From contig CBDBIN010000046.1 of assembly GCA_965206125.1 (NCBI GenBank), positions 1,116,001 to 1,180,000 of the forward strand: DNA of 64,000 nucleotides, written 5' to 3'. Source of the stretch: CAXWPM01 sp965206125. Its GTDB lineage: Bacteria; Acidobacteriota; Terriglobia; 20CM-2-55-15. Under the pieces are notes generated by a model. The model was not told the origin of the DNA. It saw only the letters and a program-made list of their open reading frames with translations, and did not search any database. Shown one piece after another: positions 1-8,581 of this stretch; positions within the stretch are counted from its first letter, which is position 1, and each line of letters opens with the position of its first letter. Both the position numbers and the translations under genes were made by a program.

Positions 1-1
1 G

Positions 2-538
2 AGTCAGTTGCAGGTCCAGGAAAGTTACCGGGATGCGCTGGCCGAAGTGAATCCCACACCACCGAGAATCACTCTGGATAGAAAGATGACACTCTTCCGG
101 GGTGGCCGGGAGATCCAGTTGATGTTCCTCGGCCGGGGTCACACCGGAGGTGACCTGGTCGTCTATCTGCCCGAAGAACAGGTACTCTGTTCCGGAGACC
201 TCCTCGTCGAGAACCTCGTGTACATGGGAGACGGATACGTGGATGAATGGGCGGACACCCTGGATGAGCTGCGATCGTTCGACTACGACAGGATTCTGCC
301 AGGACACGGCGCATCGTTCACTGGAACGCAGAAAATCGATAACTTCCAGGACTATCTCCGCGACTTCTGGACCAAGGCCACTGCCCTCCGCAGTCAGGGC
401 CTTTCCGCCGAACAGGCCGCCGAACGGATCGACATGACGAACCATAGGGCCAACTACGGCAATCTTCGTGGCCCCGGCGTGGACGTCAGAGAGATGTTGC
501 GAGCATACGAACGGATGGACGAACCCGAGGACCAGTAA
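2..538 (+). CDS. MBL-fold metallo-hydrolase, 5' partial
   Basis: The reading frame is open to the left edge of the window, so the N-terminus, including the first HxHxDH metal motif, is missing. What remains shows the later metallo-beta-lactamase signature: GHTGGD near residue 46 (third metal-binding His), a CSGD motif (bridging Asp) and PGHG near the middle (last His). It then has a helical tail typical of secreted cyclase-like or glyoxalase II-like MBL proteins. A hydrolase of a thioester, lactone or phosphoester is implied, but the substrate cannot be inferred. An in-frame TTG at 8 should not be taken as the start, because the fold needs upstream sequence. The stop lies 98 bases before the PadR gene, which has its own promoter. 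Confidence 0.8.
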   Translation, partial: SQLQVQESYRDALAEVNPTPPRITLDRKMTLFRGGREIQLMFLGRGHTGGDLVVYLPEEQVLCSGDLLVENLVYMGDGYVDEWADTLDELRSFDYDRILPGHGASFTGTQKIDNFQDYLRDFWTKATALRSQGLSAEQAAERIDMTNHRANYGNLRGPGVDVREMLRAYERMDEPEDQ

Positions 539-555
539 AGGCGGCACGTTTCCTC

Positions 556-621
556 TTGACCACCCCGATAGAGACGATATAGTATTTCTATATTGTATTT
601 CGATATTTTATTTCTATATTG
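556..621 (+). promoter_or_regulatory. Promoter and probable PadR operator with 13-bp tandem repeats
   Basis: A promoter is visible as TTGACC (556-561), a 16-bp spacer and TATAGT (578-583). The -10 overlaps a perfect dyad ATATAG (577-582)-N5-CTATAT (588-593). From 583 to 621 the sequence is three head-to-tail 13-mers (583-595, 596-608, 609-621); the first and third are identical (TATTTCTATATTG) and the middle differs at two positions. The last repeat ends 15 bases before the PadR ATG. Autoregulation by PadR is inferred from position and from known PadR behaviour. Confidence 0.6.
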
Positions 622-636
622 CGAGCGGGGAATGCC

Positions 637-978
637 ATGGCCGGAACTAGAAGAAAAAAAACAGATCTGCTCCGCGGGACGCTCGACCTCCTGATCCTCC
701 GCACGTTGGAATTGCAGGCGCTGCACGGGATCGCTATCGCCGATCGGATTCGCCAGCTGACACACGGCACCTTCGACATCCAGGCAGGATCGCTCTTTCC
801 TGCGCTGCATCGGCTGGAGCAGGAAGGGTGGATCGCCGGCGAGTGGACGATGACCGAGCAGAGACGACGAATCAAGGCATACACGCTGACCGCGGCCGGG
901 CGCAAGCACCTGTCGGTCGAGAAGCGTCAGTGGGAACGCATCGTCGAGGCGATGAGCCAGGTTTTGGAAACCAGCTAG
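637..978 (+). CDS. PadR family transcriptional regulator
   Basis: A 113-residue winged-helix repressor of the short PadR class. It begins with basic residues, then the diagnostic LLRGTLDLLILRTLE segment and the helix-turn-helix/wing around QAGSLFPALHRLEQEGWI and RRIKAYTLTAAGR. The ATG at 637 is preferred over an in-frame TTG at 619, because GAGCGGGG sits just upstream and because the TTG falls inside the tandem-repeat operator. It is followed after 12 bases by the large permease gene 991-3651. This PadR-ADOP pairing recurs at 43540-46575 and is common in Acidobacteriota. It most likely represses its own operon; the inducer is unknown. Confidence 0.92.
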   Translation: MAGTRRKKTDLLRGTLDLLILRTLELQALHGIAIADRIRQLTHGTFDIQAGSLFPALHRLEQEGWIAGEWTMTEQRRRIKAYTLTAAGRKHLSVEKRQWERIVEAMSQVLETS

Positions 979-990
979 GGGAGAGTTTAC

Positions 991-3651
991 GTGCCAATCA
1001 CTTCCAAGATAAAGAGATTCTGGGCGACGCTGGTTCGGAGGCAACAGGTGGAAATCGACCTCGACGATGAGCTGAGCGCGTGGGTGGACGAGTTGACGGA
1101 GCGAAAGATCCGGAACGGGCTCGATGCCGAAGCGGCCCGAAGGGCAGCGTTGCTGGAAACCGGAGGGATGGGCCAGGTGAAGGAAAGGGTCCGCGAGGAG
1201 CGGGTCGGTTTCGGCCTGCTGGCCCTGTCTCGGGACCTCACCTACGCGCTGCGCGGATTACGTCGTGTTCCCGGATACGCCGCCGCGTTCGTGCTGACGC
1301 TTGGCCTCGGGATCGGGGCCAACACCGCGATATTCAGCGTGATCAACGGAGTCCTGCTCAGGCCGCTGCCGTATCCCGATGCCGACCGGATCATGTACGT
1401 CGAGCAAGCAGCGATCCGCTCCGGGATGCCAAGCATCATGTTCTCGTTCCCGGAAGTGGCCGACTATCGCGAGCAGGCGACCACCTTCGACGAGTTCGTC
1501 GAGTTCGGCGACTGGACATTCAACGTGCTGGATCGCGGTGATCCGCACCGCGCGACCGGCGGTCTGGTCACACCGAACTACTTCAAAGTCCTGGGAATCC
1601 AGCCTCAACTTGGGCGCACCCTCATTCCGGAGGACGAATCCCCCGACGCTCCGCCCGTCGCCGTCCTCACGCACGAATACTGGCTGCGGGTCTTCGGTGG
1701 GGATGTCGCAGTGGTCGGCCAGACACTGAACCTCACCGTGAAGCAGGCCACCATCGTCGGGGTCCTGCCCCCCGGGTCCCACTACGCGTCGGATCAGCCG
1801 CAGGACTTCTATGTCAATTACGCGGCCAACGACCACTACATGGGCGCGGCGATGCAGGACGAACGGACCCACCGGATGACGGACGTGTTCGCCCGGCTGT
1901 CGCCCGGGGCAACCGTCGACATGGCCCGCGCAGAGATGATTGCGATCTCGGGCCGGTTGCGAAATGCCTACCCCGAGGCATATCCGGAATCCCGGGGGAT
2001 CGACATAGTCGTCACCCCATGGATCGAGGATCTAACCCAGGAAGCCCGACCCACATTGCTCATCCTCCTGGGAACGGCCATCTTTGTCCTGCTGATCGCA
2101 TGCGCGAACGTCGCGAACCTGACTCTGACGCGCCTGATCCGCCGCGAACGCGAGTTGGCCGTGCGCGCGGCACTCGGCGCCGGCGGCGCCCGCCTGCGGG
2201 GACAACTCCTGGTAGAAAACCTCGTCCTGTCGACGGTTGGCGCGGTCCTCGGTGTCGTTCTGGCCATCGCAGGACTGGACCTGCTCGTCGCCTATACCGC
2301 TCGCTTCACGTCCAGAACAGGCGAAATCGCTGTCGACGGGACCGTGCTCGCCTTGACGCTGGTCGTTGCCGTGGGTACAGCGATCCTTTTCGCCTGGGCT
2401 CCCAGGATGCCGTTCACCCAAGATCTGGGAGCGTCGTTGAGCGCCTCGGGCGGTGGGCGCTCGACGGGCGGGGTGTCGCGAAGGCGAACGCAACGTGCGT
2501 TGGTGGTCTGTCAACTCGCCTTCGCGTTCATGTTGCTCGTGGGTGCGGGACTGCTGATCCGAACTCTGGTCCAACTCAATCAGGTTGATCCGGGCTTCGA
2601 TCTGGCGAACGTGCTGTTGTTGGAAGCGCCGGATTTCACACAGCAAACTCCCATCCAGCGCCAGCAGTTCGGCAATTCGGTTGTCGAGCGCGTGGAAGGG
2701 TATCCCGGCGTGGAATCCGCCGCCATGGCCAGTGCGGCTCCCCTCAGGGGATCGAATCCAATCAACAGGGAATTCCGTGTCGAAGGCCGCACGCCCGACG
2801 GAGTGATGCCGCAGTCTGTCTCGAGAACGGTGAGCCCCGGCTATTTCAGGACAGCCGGCACGGCTCTCGTTCGGGGACGTGAGTTCGGCCGCGACGACCA
2901 GCCCGACTCTGTGGCCGTGACTATCCTGAGCGAGGCGATGGCGCGCTTCTATTTCGAGGACGAAAATCCGATAGGCCGCCGGATCGCAGTCTGGCAGAGC
3001 GAGGGCGAGGCGAATTGGATGACGATCGTCGGTGTCGTCGAAGATACGAAGGCGGACGGACTGGACCGGGACGCCATCCACACATACTACCGGTCCTCGA
3101 CGCAGGGATTCACGCCGTCGACGTTCCTCGTCCGGGCCGCCGGAGACGCCCGGCCGCTCGCTCCCGAGGTCGTCGAGACGATTCGCACGCTAGACCCCAA
3201 CCGGCCGGTGGATCATATCCAGACGCTCGAAGAACTGCGAAGCGAGAGCATCGCTCCGCAGCGCCTGAACGCAACGCTGTTCGGTATCTTTTCCCTGCTG
3301 GCACTGGTCATTGCCACCGTCGGAATAGCGGGGGTTCTGTTGTTTTCGGTAAGCCAGCGGACCCAGGAGTTCGGCATACGGGCGGCGCTGGGCGCCACGC
3401 GGGCGCAGGTGCTCCGCTTGGTGCTCCAAGAAGGGGCGCTGCTTGCGATCATCGGGCTTGGGGTCGGGGGCATTGCCTCCCTGTTCCTCTCCGGACTCCT
3501 GTCCGGACTCTTGTTCGAGGTTGAACCGATCGATCCCATTTCGTTCCTGGGTTCCGCGTTCGTCCTGATACTGGTGTCCATTACGGCTTCGCTCATTCCC
3601 GCATGGCGCGCCACCCAGGTGGATCCGATGGTGGCGTTGAGGTCGGACTGA
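991..3651 (+). CDS. ADOP family ABC transporter permease (MacB/FtsX-like, duplicated)
   Basis: An 886-residue inner-membrane protein with the acidobacterial duplicated orphan permease architecture. There is an N-terminal soluble prefix (about 1-90) with charged helices. The first FtsX-type unit follows, with a membrane helix near residue 100 (VPGYAAAFVLTLGLGIGANT), a MacB-like periplasmic core (about 130-350) and three helices (about 355-480). A second unit has a helix near 505, another periplasmic core (about 530-750) and three C-terminal helices. The start is GTG at 991 with GGGGAGAG just upstream. No ATPase gene is adjacent, hence 'orphan'. The likely role is mechanotransmission or export of an unknown substrate. 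It is co-transcribed with the PadR gene 12 bases upstream. Confidence 0.9.
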   Translation: MPITSKIKRFWATLVRRQQVEIDLDDELSAWVDELTERKIRNGLDAEAARRAALLETGGMGQVKERVREERVGFGLLALSRDLTYALRGLRRVPGYAAAFVLTLGLGIGANTAIFSVINGVLLRPLPYPDADRIMYVEQAAIRSGMPSIMFSFPEVADYREQATTFDEFVEFGDWTFNVLDRGDPHRATGGLVTPNYFKVLGIQPQLGRTLIPEDESPDAPPVAVLTHEYWLRVFGGDVAVVGQTLNLTVKQATIVGVLPPGSHYASDQPQDFYVNYAANDHYMGAAMQDERTHRMTDVFARLSPGATVDMARAEMIAISGRLRNAYPEAYPESRGIDIVVTPWIEDLTQEARPTLLILLGTAIFVLLIACANVANLTLTRLIRRERELAVRAALGAGGARLRGQLLVENLVLSTVGAVLGVVLAIAGLDLLVAYTARFTSRTGEIAVDGTVLALTLVVAVGTAILFAWAPRMPFTQDLGASLSASGGGRSTGGVSRRRTQRALVVCQLAFAFMLLVGAGLLIRTLVQLNQVDPGFDLANVLLLEAPDFTQQTPIQRQQFGNSVVERVEGYPGVESAAMASAAPLRGSNPINREFRVEGRTPDGVMPQSVSRTVSPGYFRTAGTALVRGREFGRDDQPDSVAVTILSEAMARFYFEDENPIGRRIAVWQSEGEANWMTIVGVVEDTKADGLDRDAIHTYYRSSTQGFTPSTFLVRAAGDARPLAPEVVETIRTLDPNRPVDHIQTLEELRSESIAPQRLNATLFGIFSLLALVIATVGIAGVLLFSVSQRTQEFGIRAALGATRAQVLRLVLQEGALLAIIGLGVGGIASLFLSGLLSGLLFEVEPIDPISFLGSAFVLILVSITASLIPAWRATQVDPMVALRSD

Positions 3652-3756
3652 AGACACCGCGGTGCGCCTACCCTGAACGCCATTAGCTCTTGCGCGCCCT
3701 CCTCTTGTTCGCGTGTGGCGCCCCGCAGACCCTTGCGCTCGATCCCACAGGGTCCT

Positions 3757-3788
3757 GGCACAGGCTGTTATACTCTTTAGCCTGTGCC
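3757..3788. promoter_or_regulatory. Inverted repeat enclosing a TATACT -10-like box
   Basis: GGCACAGGCT (3757-3766) and AGCCTGTGCC (3779-3788) form perfect 10-bp arms, extendable by one T-A pair, around a 12-base loop containing TATACT at 3769-3774. It lies in the 267-base gap between the permease and the radical SAM gene at 3919. It could be an operator over a promoter for 3919-7033 or a terminator without a T-run. No convincing -35 was found. The rest of the gap shows no gene. Confidence 0.4.
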
Positions 3789-3918
3789 AAAGAGTCGATT
3801 CGGCGCGACTGGCAACCTCACCGAATAGCCACTCCCTACCGTCCACGCTTCCGGAAATCCTCATGTTCCGGGACTGGCGGGTGAGATCTGTCGTGCTGAA
3901 GCCTCGGGGCCGACAAGA

Positions 3919-5259
3919 ATGAGCGAAAAGACACCGCTGGCGACCGAAAGACAGGACGAAACCCAGGTCGGCAGTTTCTTCGTCGCCAACTATCCGCCGT
4001 TTTCGGTCTGGACCGAGCAGGACGTAGCGCGCGCCGCCATACCGGCACTGGCCCGGGAACCCGCGCCCGATACGCCCCTCGGGCTCTATCTCCACATCCC
4101 CTTCTGCAGGAAGCGGTGCCACTTCTGCTATTTCCGGGTTTACACCGACAAGAACGCCCAGGAAGTTGAAAACTATATCGCCCTTCTCATCGACGAGATG
4201 AAACTCTGGGCCGCCCGACCCGCGCTCGCCGGACGGCCCGTCGACTTTGTCTACTTCGGTGGTGGAACGCCGTCGTTTCTCTCCTCGCGGCAACTGGAAG
4301 GGCTCGTCAAGGGTCTGGCAGCCGTCATGCCGTGGGAAGGCGCCGAGGAGATCACCTTCGAGTGTGAACCCGGCACGCTGACCGAAACGAAGCTGGCGGC
4401 AATACGAGGCTTTGGAGTTACGCGTCTCAGCCTGGGAATCGAAAATTACGACGATCACATTCTCGAACTGAACGGCCGCGCCCACCGGTCGGCGGAAGTC
4501 TTCCGTGCATACGAACGCGCCCGAAAGCTTGATTTTCCCCAGATCAACGTCGATCTTATCGCCGGCATGCTGGGAGAAACCGACGAGAACTGGCGCGAAT
4601 GCATCGATCGAACGATCGAGTTGGCGCCCGACAGTGTCACGATCTACCAGATGGAGCTGCCCTACAACACGACCATCAGCGCGGATCTGCTGAAAGGCGC
4701 GGGTCAGTTCAAGGATCCGGTCGCGGACTGGTCGACCAAGCGGCGATGGATGGGCGAAGCGTTCGCATCGCTCGAGGCCGCCGGGTATCACCTGGGAAGC
4801 GCCTACACCGCCGTTCGCGACCCGTCGCGTACCAGCTTCCTGTACCGGGACCGCCTGTGGGAGGGCGCGGATCTTGCGGGCCTGGGCGTCGCATCGTTCG
4901 GCCACATCAACGGGGTTCACATGCAAAACCTGGACCGGTGGGCAACCTATGGATCCGCGATCCAAAGTGGCGAGATACCGCTCGAACGCGCATACGAGCC
5001 CACCAGCGAGGAGCGCATGATTCGGGAAATGGTCCTGCAGCTTAAGAAGGGTGCGATCCGGCCGGCGTACTTCGAGAACAAATACGGAGTGCGCATACTG
5101 GACCGTTTTGGCGACCGATTCGAGAACCTCAGAGAAGAAGGCTTCGTTTCGGAAACGACCGAAGAGGCCGTCGTCCTGTCCCGCGAGGGATTGTTGAGAG
5201 TTGACGCCCTGCTGCCCCGCTTCTTCCTGCCCCAGCATGCCGGCATTCGCTACACGTAA
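3919..5259 (+). CDS. HemN/HemW-like radical SAM enzyme
   Basis: A 446-residue coproporphyrinogen oxidase-like radical SAM protein. The cluster motif CxxxCxxC is C63-x3-C67-x2-C70 within LHIPFCRKRCHFCYF. It is followed by YFGGGTPSFLS (SAM contact), the FECEPGTLT and GVTRLSLGIEN strands of the TIM-like barrel, and a C-terminal HemN winged domain (about 370-440, ILDRFGDRFENLREEGF). The Phe after the cluster Cys and the gene neighbours argue against a simple haem role. HemN-like relatives include methyltransferases, cyclopropanases and haem-degrading enzymes. It overlaps the thioesterase gene and is followed by a halogenase-like gene, suggesting a modification step on an acyl or aromatic substrate (inference). 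Confidence 0.85.
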   Translation: MSEKTPLATERQDETQVGSFFVANYPPFSVWTEQDVARAAIPALAREPAPDTPLGLYLHIPFCRKRCHFCYFRVYTDKNAQEVENYIALLIDEMKLWAARPALAGRPVDFVYFGGGTPSFLSSRQLEGLVKGLAAVMPWEGAEEITFECEPGTLTETKLAAIRGFGVTRLSLGIENYDDHILELNGRAHRSAEVFRAYERARKLDFPQINVDLIAGMLGETDENWRECIDRTIELAPDSVTIYQMELPYNTTISADLLKGAGQFKDPVADWSTKRRWMGEAFASLEAAGYHLGSAYTAVRDPSRTSFLYRDRLWEGADLAGLGVASFGHINGVHMQNLDRWATYGSAIQSGEIPLERAYEPTSEERMIREMVLQLKKGAIRPAYFENKYGVRILDRFGDRFENLREEGFVSETTEEAVVLSREGLLRVDALLPRFFLPQHAGIRYT

Positions 5260-5698
5260 TCGGTGCGATGTATTGCTGAGTGAATACAGGCTCAAGCGAC
5301 GTGTCGAGTTCGCGGAAACCGATCTGGCCGGCTTCGTTCATTTCACCCGCTTCTTCCAGTACATGGAAGAAGCCGAGCACGCGCTCTGGCGGGAGGCGGG
5401 CCTGAGCATAGTCCCGGCCGAATCCGGTATTGGGTTTCCGCGCCTGGCGACATCGTTCGAATACTACCGGCCTCTAAGATTCGAGGACGAGTTCGAAGTG
5501 TTGATCCGGGTCGTGGAGATGACGGAAAAGACGGTGCGGTACGAATGCATCGTGACGAAGGATGGCGAGAAGATGGCTGCCGGCACCTTGACGATGGCCT
5601 GCGTCAGCAAGCTGCCGGATGAGCCCATGAAGATGATTCCGATCCCGGCCGACATCCGGTCGCGGTTCGAGGTCGCCCCCGAGAAGGGCGATCAGTAA
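5237..5698 (+). CDS. 4-hydroxybenzoyl-CoA thioesterase family (hotdog fold) protein
   Basis: About 153 residues with a single hotdog domain. The active-site region FAETDLAGFVHFTRFFQYMEE carries the D-x-x-G-x-V-H-F pattern of 4HBT/YbgC enzymes, with the catalytic Asp. The family hydrolyses acyl- or aryl-CoA or ACP thioesters. Start choice is uncertain. ATG at 5237 overlaps the end of the preceding gene and TTG at 5273 lies just after it; neither has a strong ribosome site, so translational coupling is plausible. The domain proper begins at EYRLKRRVEF. It is embedded between the radical SAM enzyme and the flavin enzyme, so it may release their product from a carrier. Confidence 0.85.
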   Translation: MPAFATRNRCDVLLSEYRLKRRVEFAETDLAGFVHFTRFFQYMEEAEHALWREAGLSIVPAESGIGFPRLATSFEYYRPLRFEDEFEVLIRVVEMTEKTVRYECIVTKDGEKMAAGTLTMACVSKLPDEPMKMIPIPADIRSRFEVAPEKGDQ

Positions 5699-5716
5699 GG
5701 ATTGCTGGAGATAAAA

Positions 5717-7033
5717 TTGGCAGAGGATAAGACAAGCGGCAGGCCGGACGTCGTCGTGATTGGGGGCGGTCCGGCCGGCTCCACCGTGTCGACGTTGATC
5801 GCGCAGGCAGGATACCGGGTCGAGTTGTTCGAACGGGAACGCTTTCCGCGCTTCCACGTCGGCGAATCCTTGATACCGGAAACCTACTGGGTGCTCGAGC
5901 GCCTGAACATGCTCGACAAGATGCGCGCGAGTTTTTTCACGAAGAAACAAAGCGTTCAGTTCTTCAGCGCGAACGGCAAAGGATCGAAGCCGTTCTACTT
6001 CCGCGACAACAAAGCGAACGAATCCTCACAGACCTGGCAGGTCGTACGCAGCGAGTTCGATCAGATGATGCTCGAGAACGCCCGGGAACACGGCGTCATC
6101 GCGCACGAGGGCGTTCGGGTGCTCGACGTTTTGTTCGAGGGCGATCGCGCAGTCGGTATCGTGATCAAGCAGGACGGTGGTGTTCGCGAGATGAGGGCGC
6201 GCGTTGTCGTCGATGCCAGCGGCGAGAACGGCCTGCTGATGAAGAAACTCGGGCTGCGAATCTGGGATCCCGTCCTCAACAAGGGGGCGATCTGGACTTA
6301 CTTCGAAGGCGCCCACCGTGACGAGGGGGTCGACGAGGGCGCGACGCTGGTTCTGCAGACCGCGGACAGGAATGGTTGGTTCTGGTACATCCCGCTCCAC
6401 GACAACAAGGTGAGCGTCGGAGTTGTGGCTCCGTTCGACTACCTGTTCAAGGGCCGTGTCAGCCACGAGCAGACCTTCAACGACGAAGTGGAGCTGTGCG
6501 GGCCCGTCAAGGAGCGCCTCTCGGCAGGACACCGGACGACGGGACACTACGCGACACGGGACTTCTCCTACCGCTCGAAGCAGGTGGCTGGCGACGGCTG
6601 GGTCCTCATCGGCGACGCGTTTGGTTTCCTGGATCCGCTGTACTCCTCGGGCATCCTGCTCGCACTCAAGTCCGGCCAACTCGCCGCCGACGCCATCGCG
6701 GAAGGATTCAAGGAAAACGATACTTCCGGTGATCGGCTCGGAAGCTGGGGACCGTCGTTCAATAAGGGCATGGACCGAATGCGCCGCCTGGTCTGCGAGT
6801 ACTACGACGGTTTCAGCTTTGGGAATTTCGTGCGCCACTTCCCGAAACTTCAGGGCGCCATCACAGACCTGCTGGTCGGCGATCTGTTCAGGGATGAAGT
6901 TGATGAAATCTGGGCACCGATGGAGTCGCTCTACGCCGAAGGCAAGGCCCCGATCCCTGCCTGGGACGCGGGAACAGAGGCCAACGGGGGCGAACAAACC
7001 GTCGACGGAATCATGAGCGAGAAAAAGGATTAG
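5717..7033 (+). CDS. Flavin-dependent halogenase-like FAD monooxygenase
   Basis: About 438 residues. The FAD-binding GGGPAGS lies near residues 16-22. The halogenase family marks are present: VGESLIPETYW after the first helix, WFWYIP (matching WxWxIP, which blocks ordinary monooxygenation in known halogenases) and FLDPLYSSG (matching FxxPxxSxG). The family uses FADH2, oxygen and halide to halogenate phenols, pyrroles or indoles, often carrier-bound; a geranylgeranyl-reductase-like oxidoreductase is the alternative. TTG at 5717 is preferred over TTG at 5702 because GGAG lies 6 bases upstream. It follows the thioesterase by 18 bases and probably ends the operon. No dedicated flavin reductase gene is visible nearby. 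Confidence 0.8.
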   Translation: MAEDKTSGRPDVVVIGGGPAGSTVSTLIAQAGYRVELFERERFPRFHVGESLIPETYWVLERLNMLDKMRASFFTKKQSVQFFSANGKGSKPFYFRDNKANESSQTWQVVRSEFDQMMLENAREHGVIAHEGVRVLDVLFEGDRAVGIVIKQDGGVREMRARVVVDASGENGLLMKKLGLRIWDPVLNKGAIWTYFEGAHRDEGVDEGATLVLQTADRNGWFWYIPLHDNKVSVGVVAPFDYLFKGRVSHEQTFNDEVELCGPVKERLSAGHRTTGHYATRDFSYRSKQVAGDGWVLIGDAFGFLDPLYSSGILLALKSGQLAADAIAEGFKENDTSGDRLGSWGPSFNKGMDRMRRLVCEYYDGFSFGNFVRHFPKLQGAITDLLVGDLFRDEVDEIWAPMESLYAEGKAPIPAWDAGTEANGGEQTVDGIMSEKKD

Positions 7034-7074
7034 CTTCCCCGTTCTTATCGACAGGCAGTAGCAAATCCGTTTTC

Positions 7075-7161
7075 AACACGAAGACACGAAGGCAAGGAGG
7101 TCTTCAAGAGACAGTTCTGTTCTTCTTCGTGTGCTCCGTGGACCTTCGTGACCTTCGTGTT
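7075..7161. repeat. Imperfect inverted repeat rich in CACGAAGG units
   Basis: Left arm at 7075-7092 (AACACGAAG then ACACGAAGG) and right arm at 7143-7161 (CCTTCGTGACCTTCGTGTT) are complementary apart from a one-base difference. Similar CACGAAGG-type intergenic repeats are common in bacterial genomes. It sits between the convergent ends of the halogenase-like gene and the PQQ gene and may act as a bidirectional terminator. The following 7199-7225 is AT-rich TTTCGAATTTCGATTC-type sequence without a gene. Confidence 0.5.
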
Positions 7162-7225
7162 AAGGATCGTCGAGAAGAGTTGTATCGGAGAGATGTCCAC
7201 TCTCCAATTTCGAATTTCGATTCTC

Positions 7226-8581
7226 TTACCGGGCCCGCACATCGTAGCTCGACAGCACACCCTGATTCCGGATATACAGCCTGCCATCGCTGATAACGGG
7301 GTGCGCATAGCTGGGCCAGCCCTGATCCTCGACCCTGAACCTGCCTTTCTCCCGGTATGCCTCCGGCGTCGCATCGGCAAGGCCCACGACATTGTTCTCG
7401 CTGAACAGATAGAGATGGCCGTCGGCGTAGCTGATCGACCCCTTGCCGACGCTGCGGTGCCGCCACATGAGCTCGCCGGTCTCGAAGTCCATGCAGGCCA
7501 GGACGGAGTTGTGGTAGCCGTAGAGGTAGCCGTCCACCAGGACGATACCGCCGTGGTGGTTCTGCATCTGACGAGTGAAATAGACCTCTTCGGCCTGAAC
7601 CTCTCCCCCTCTTGCGGTCAACGCCAGCAATCCACCGCCCGTTCCGTATGCGGAACTGTAGAAGACCTTGTCGTCTGAGACGATCGGCGTCGACACATTG
7701 GCGGTCCTGTTGGCGGCCCTCGGGTATTCCCACATCAGCTTGCCGTCAGAAGCACGGATGCCGACGCCGGCTCGGTCGGTCAGCGTCATGATCGTCCGCA
7801 CACCGCCGATGTCGGCGACCACGGCCGAGGCATAGCCCGCAGCCGAACTCAATTCCTGGCTGGTCCAGATCGTCTCGCCGGTCATCTTGTCGAGAGCTAC
7901 GACACCGGCTCGCCGGCCGCCCGGCGTCACGATGACCCGGCCGCCGTCTACGAGCGGAGACTCGCTGATCAGCCAGGAGAGGTTCCGTCCACCGAACTCT
8001 CGAAGGATGTTGAGCTGCCAGACGATCGATCCGTCAGCAACACTCAGGCAGGCCAGTTCCCCGGTTTCGGTCAACACGTACACACGGTCGCCGTCGACGG
8101 TCGGCGTGCCGCGGGGGCCGTGGCCCTCCCCGCTACGGCCTCCCTGACCTAGGAGCCTGTCGGGAATAAGAAGTCTGCAACCAAGAATCAACAACTTACA
8201 GACCAGGGATGGCTCGTAAGTTGTTGATTCTTGCTTCGAGGGAGCTAATTCCCGACAGGCTCCTAGTGCACGGGACCACACGATCCGGCCGTCGGCCCGG
8301 TTGAGACTCGCAACGGCACTCTGGCGGCCGACGCTCATCTGCAAGAAGATGCGGTCCCCGGCAACCGCCACAGATCCGTAGCCGGGCCCCAGGTTCGACA
8401 CGGACCACTCGGGCGGCGGGCCCCCTCCGGGCCAGCTGTCCATCAGTCCGGACTCGCCGGAAATACCGTTTCGGTCCGGGCCACGCCATTGGGGCCAGTC
8501 GTCGCCCGCTGCGAATGGTCCGGCCACGGTCATCGTCCCGGCAAGCATCAGCAAACCTGCGGACAAACGTAAAGATCTCAT
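7226..8581 (-). CDS. Secreted PQQ-type beta-propeller protein carrying an in-frame palindromic insert
   Basis: 451 residues with a signal peptide (LSAGLLMLAGTMTVAGPFAAG) followed by DWPQWRGPDRNGIS, the usual opening of PQQ-like (BamB-type) propellers. Repeated blade motifs such as GDRIFLQ, DGRIVW, GDRVYVL and DGSIVW follow. Residues of about 105-145 do not belong to the propeller. They are encoded by a 118-bp palindromic element (8149-8266) that keeps the frame and splits the natural motif ALGQG. The function is unknown, probably periplasmic scaffolding or binding. The ATG overlaps the TGA of the membrane-protein gene upstream by four bases, so translation is coupled. It is the last gene of the propeller run. 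Confidence 0.85.
   Translation of the reverse strand: MRSLRLSAGLLMLAGTMTVAGPFAAGDDWPQWRGPDRNGISGESGLMDSWPGGGPPPEWSVSNLGPGYGSVAVAGDRIFLQMSVGRQSAVASLNRADGRIVWSRALGACRELAPSKQESTTYEPSLVCKLLILGCRLLIPDRLLGQGGRSGEGHGPRGTPTVDGDRVYVLTETGELACLSVADGSIVWQLNILREFGGRNLSWLISESPLVDGGRVIVTPGGRRAGVVALDKMTGETIWTSQELSSAAGYASAVVADIGGVRTIMTLTDRAGVGIRASDGKLMWEYPRAANRTANVSTPIVSDDKVFYSSAYGTGGGLLALTARGGEVQAEEVYFTRQMQNHHGGIVLVDGYLYGYHNSVLACMDFETGELMWRHRSVGKGSISYADGHLYLFSENNVVGLADATPEAYREKGRFRVEDQGWPSYAHPVISDGRLYIRNQGVLSSYDVRAR
8149..8266. repeat. Nested palindromic mini-element inserted in a coding sequence
   Basis: Outer 22-bp arms at 8149-8170 and 8245-8266 (CTAGGAGCCTGTCGGG...) match with one difference. Inner 18-bp arms CAAGAATCAACAACTTAC (8182-8199) and its exact complement (8216-8233) are perfect, with a 16-base loop. 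Removing one CTAG plus the intervening sequence (114 bases, 38 codons) restores an uninterrupted ALGQGG propeller segment, so the insertion is in frame. CTAG may be the duplicated target. Confidence 0.85.

Noticed and set aside
583..621. CRISPR-like or mobile repeat
   Set aside because: The three 13-base units are contiguous without spacers and sit on a promoter; a regulatory tandem repeat is the better reading.
3190..5295. Long open frame (701 codons) on the minus strand
   Set aside because: It is antisense to the permease end and the radical SAM and thioesterase genes, all of which have clear motifs; GC-rich codon structure explains the open frame.
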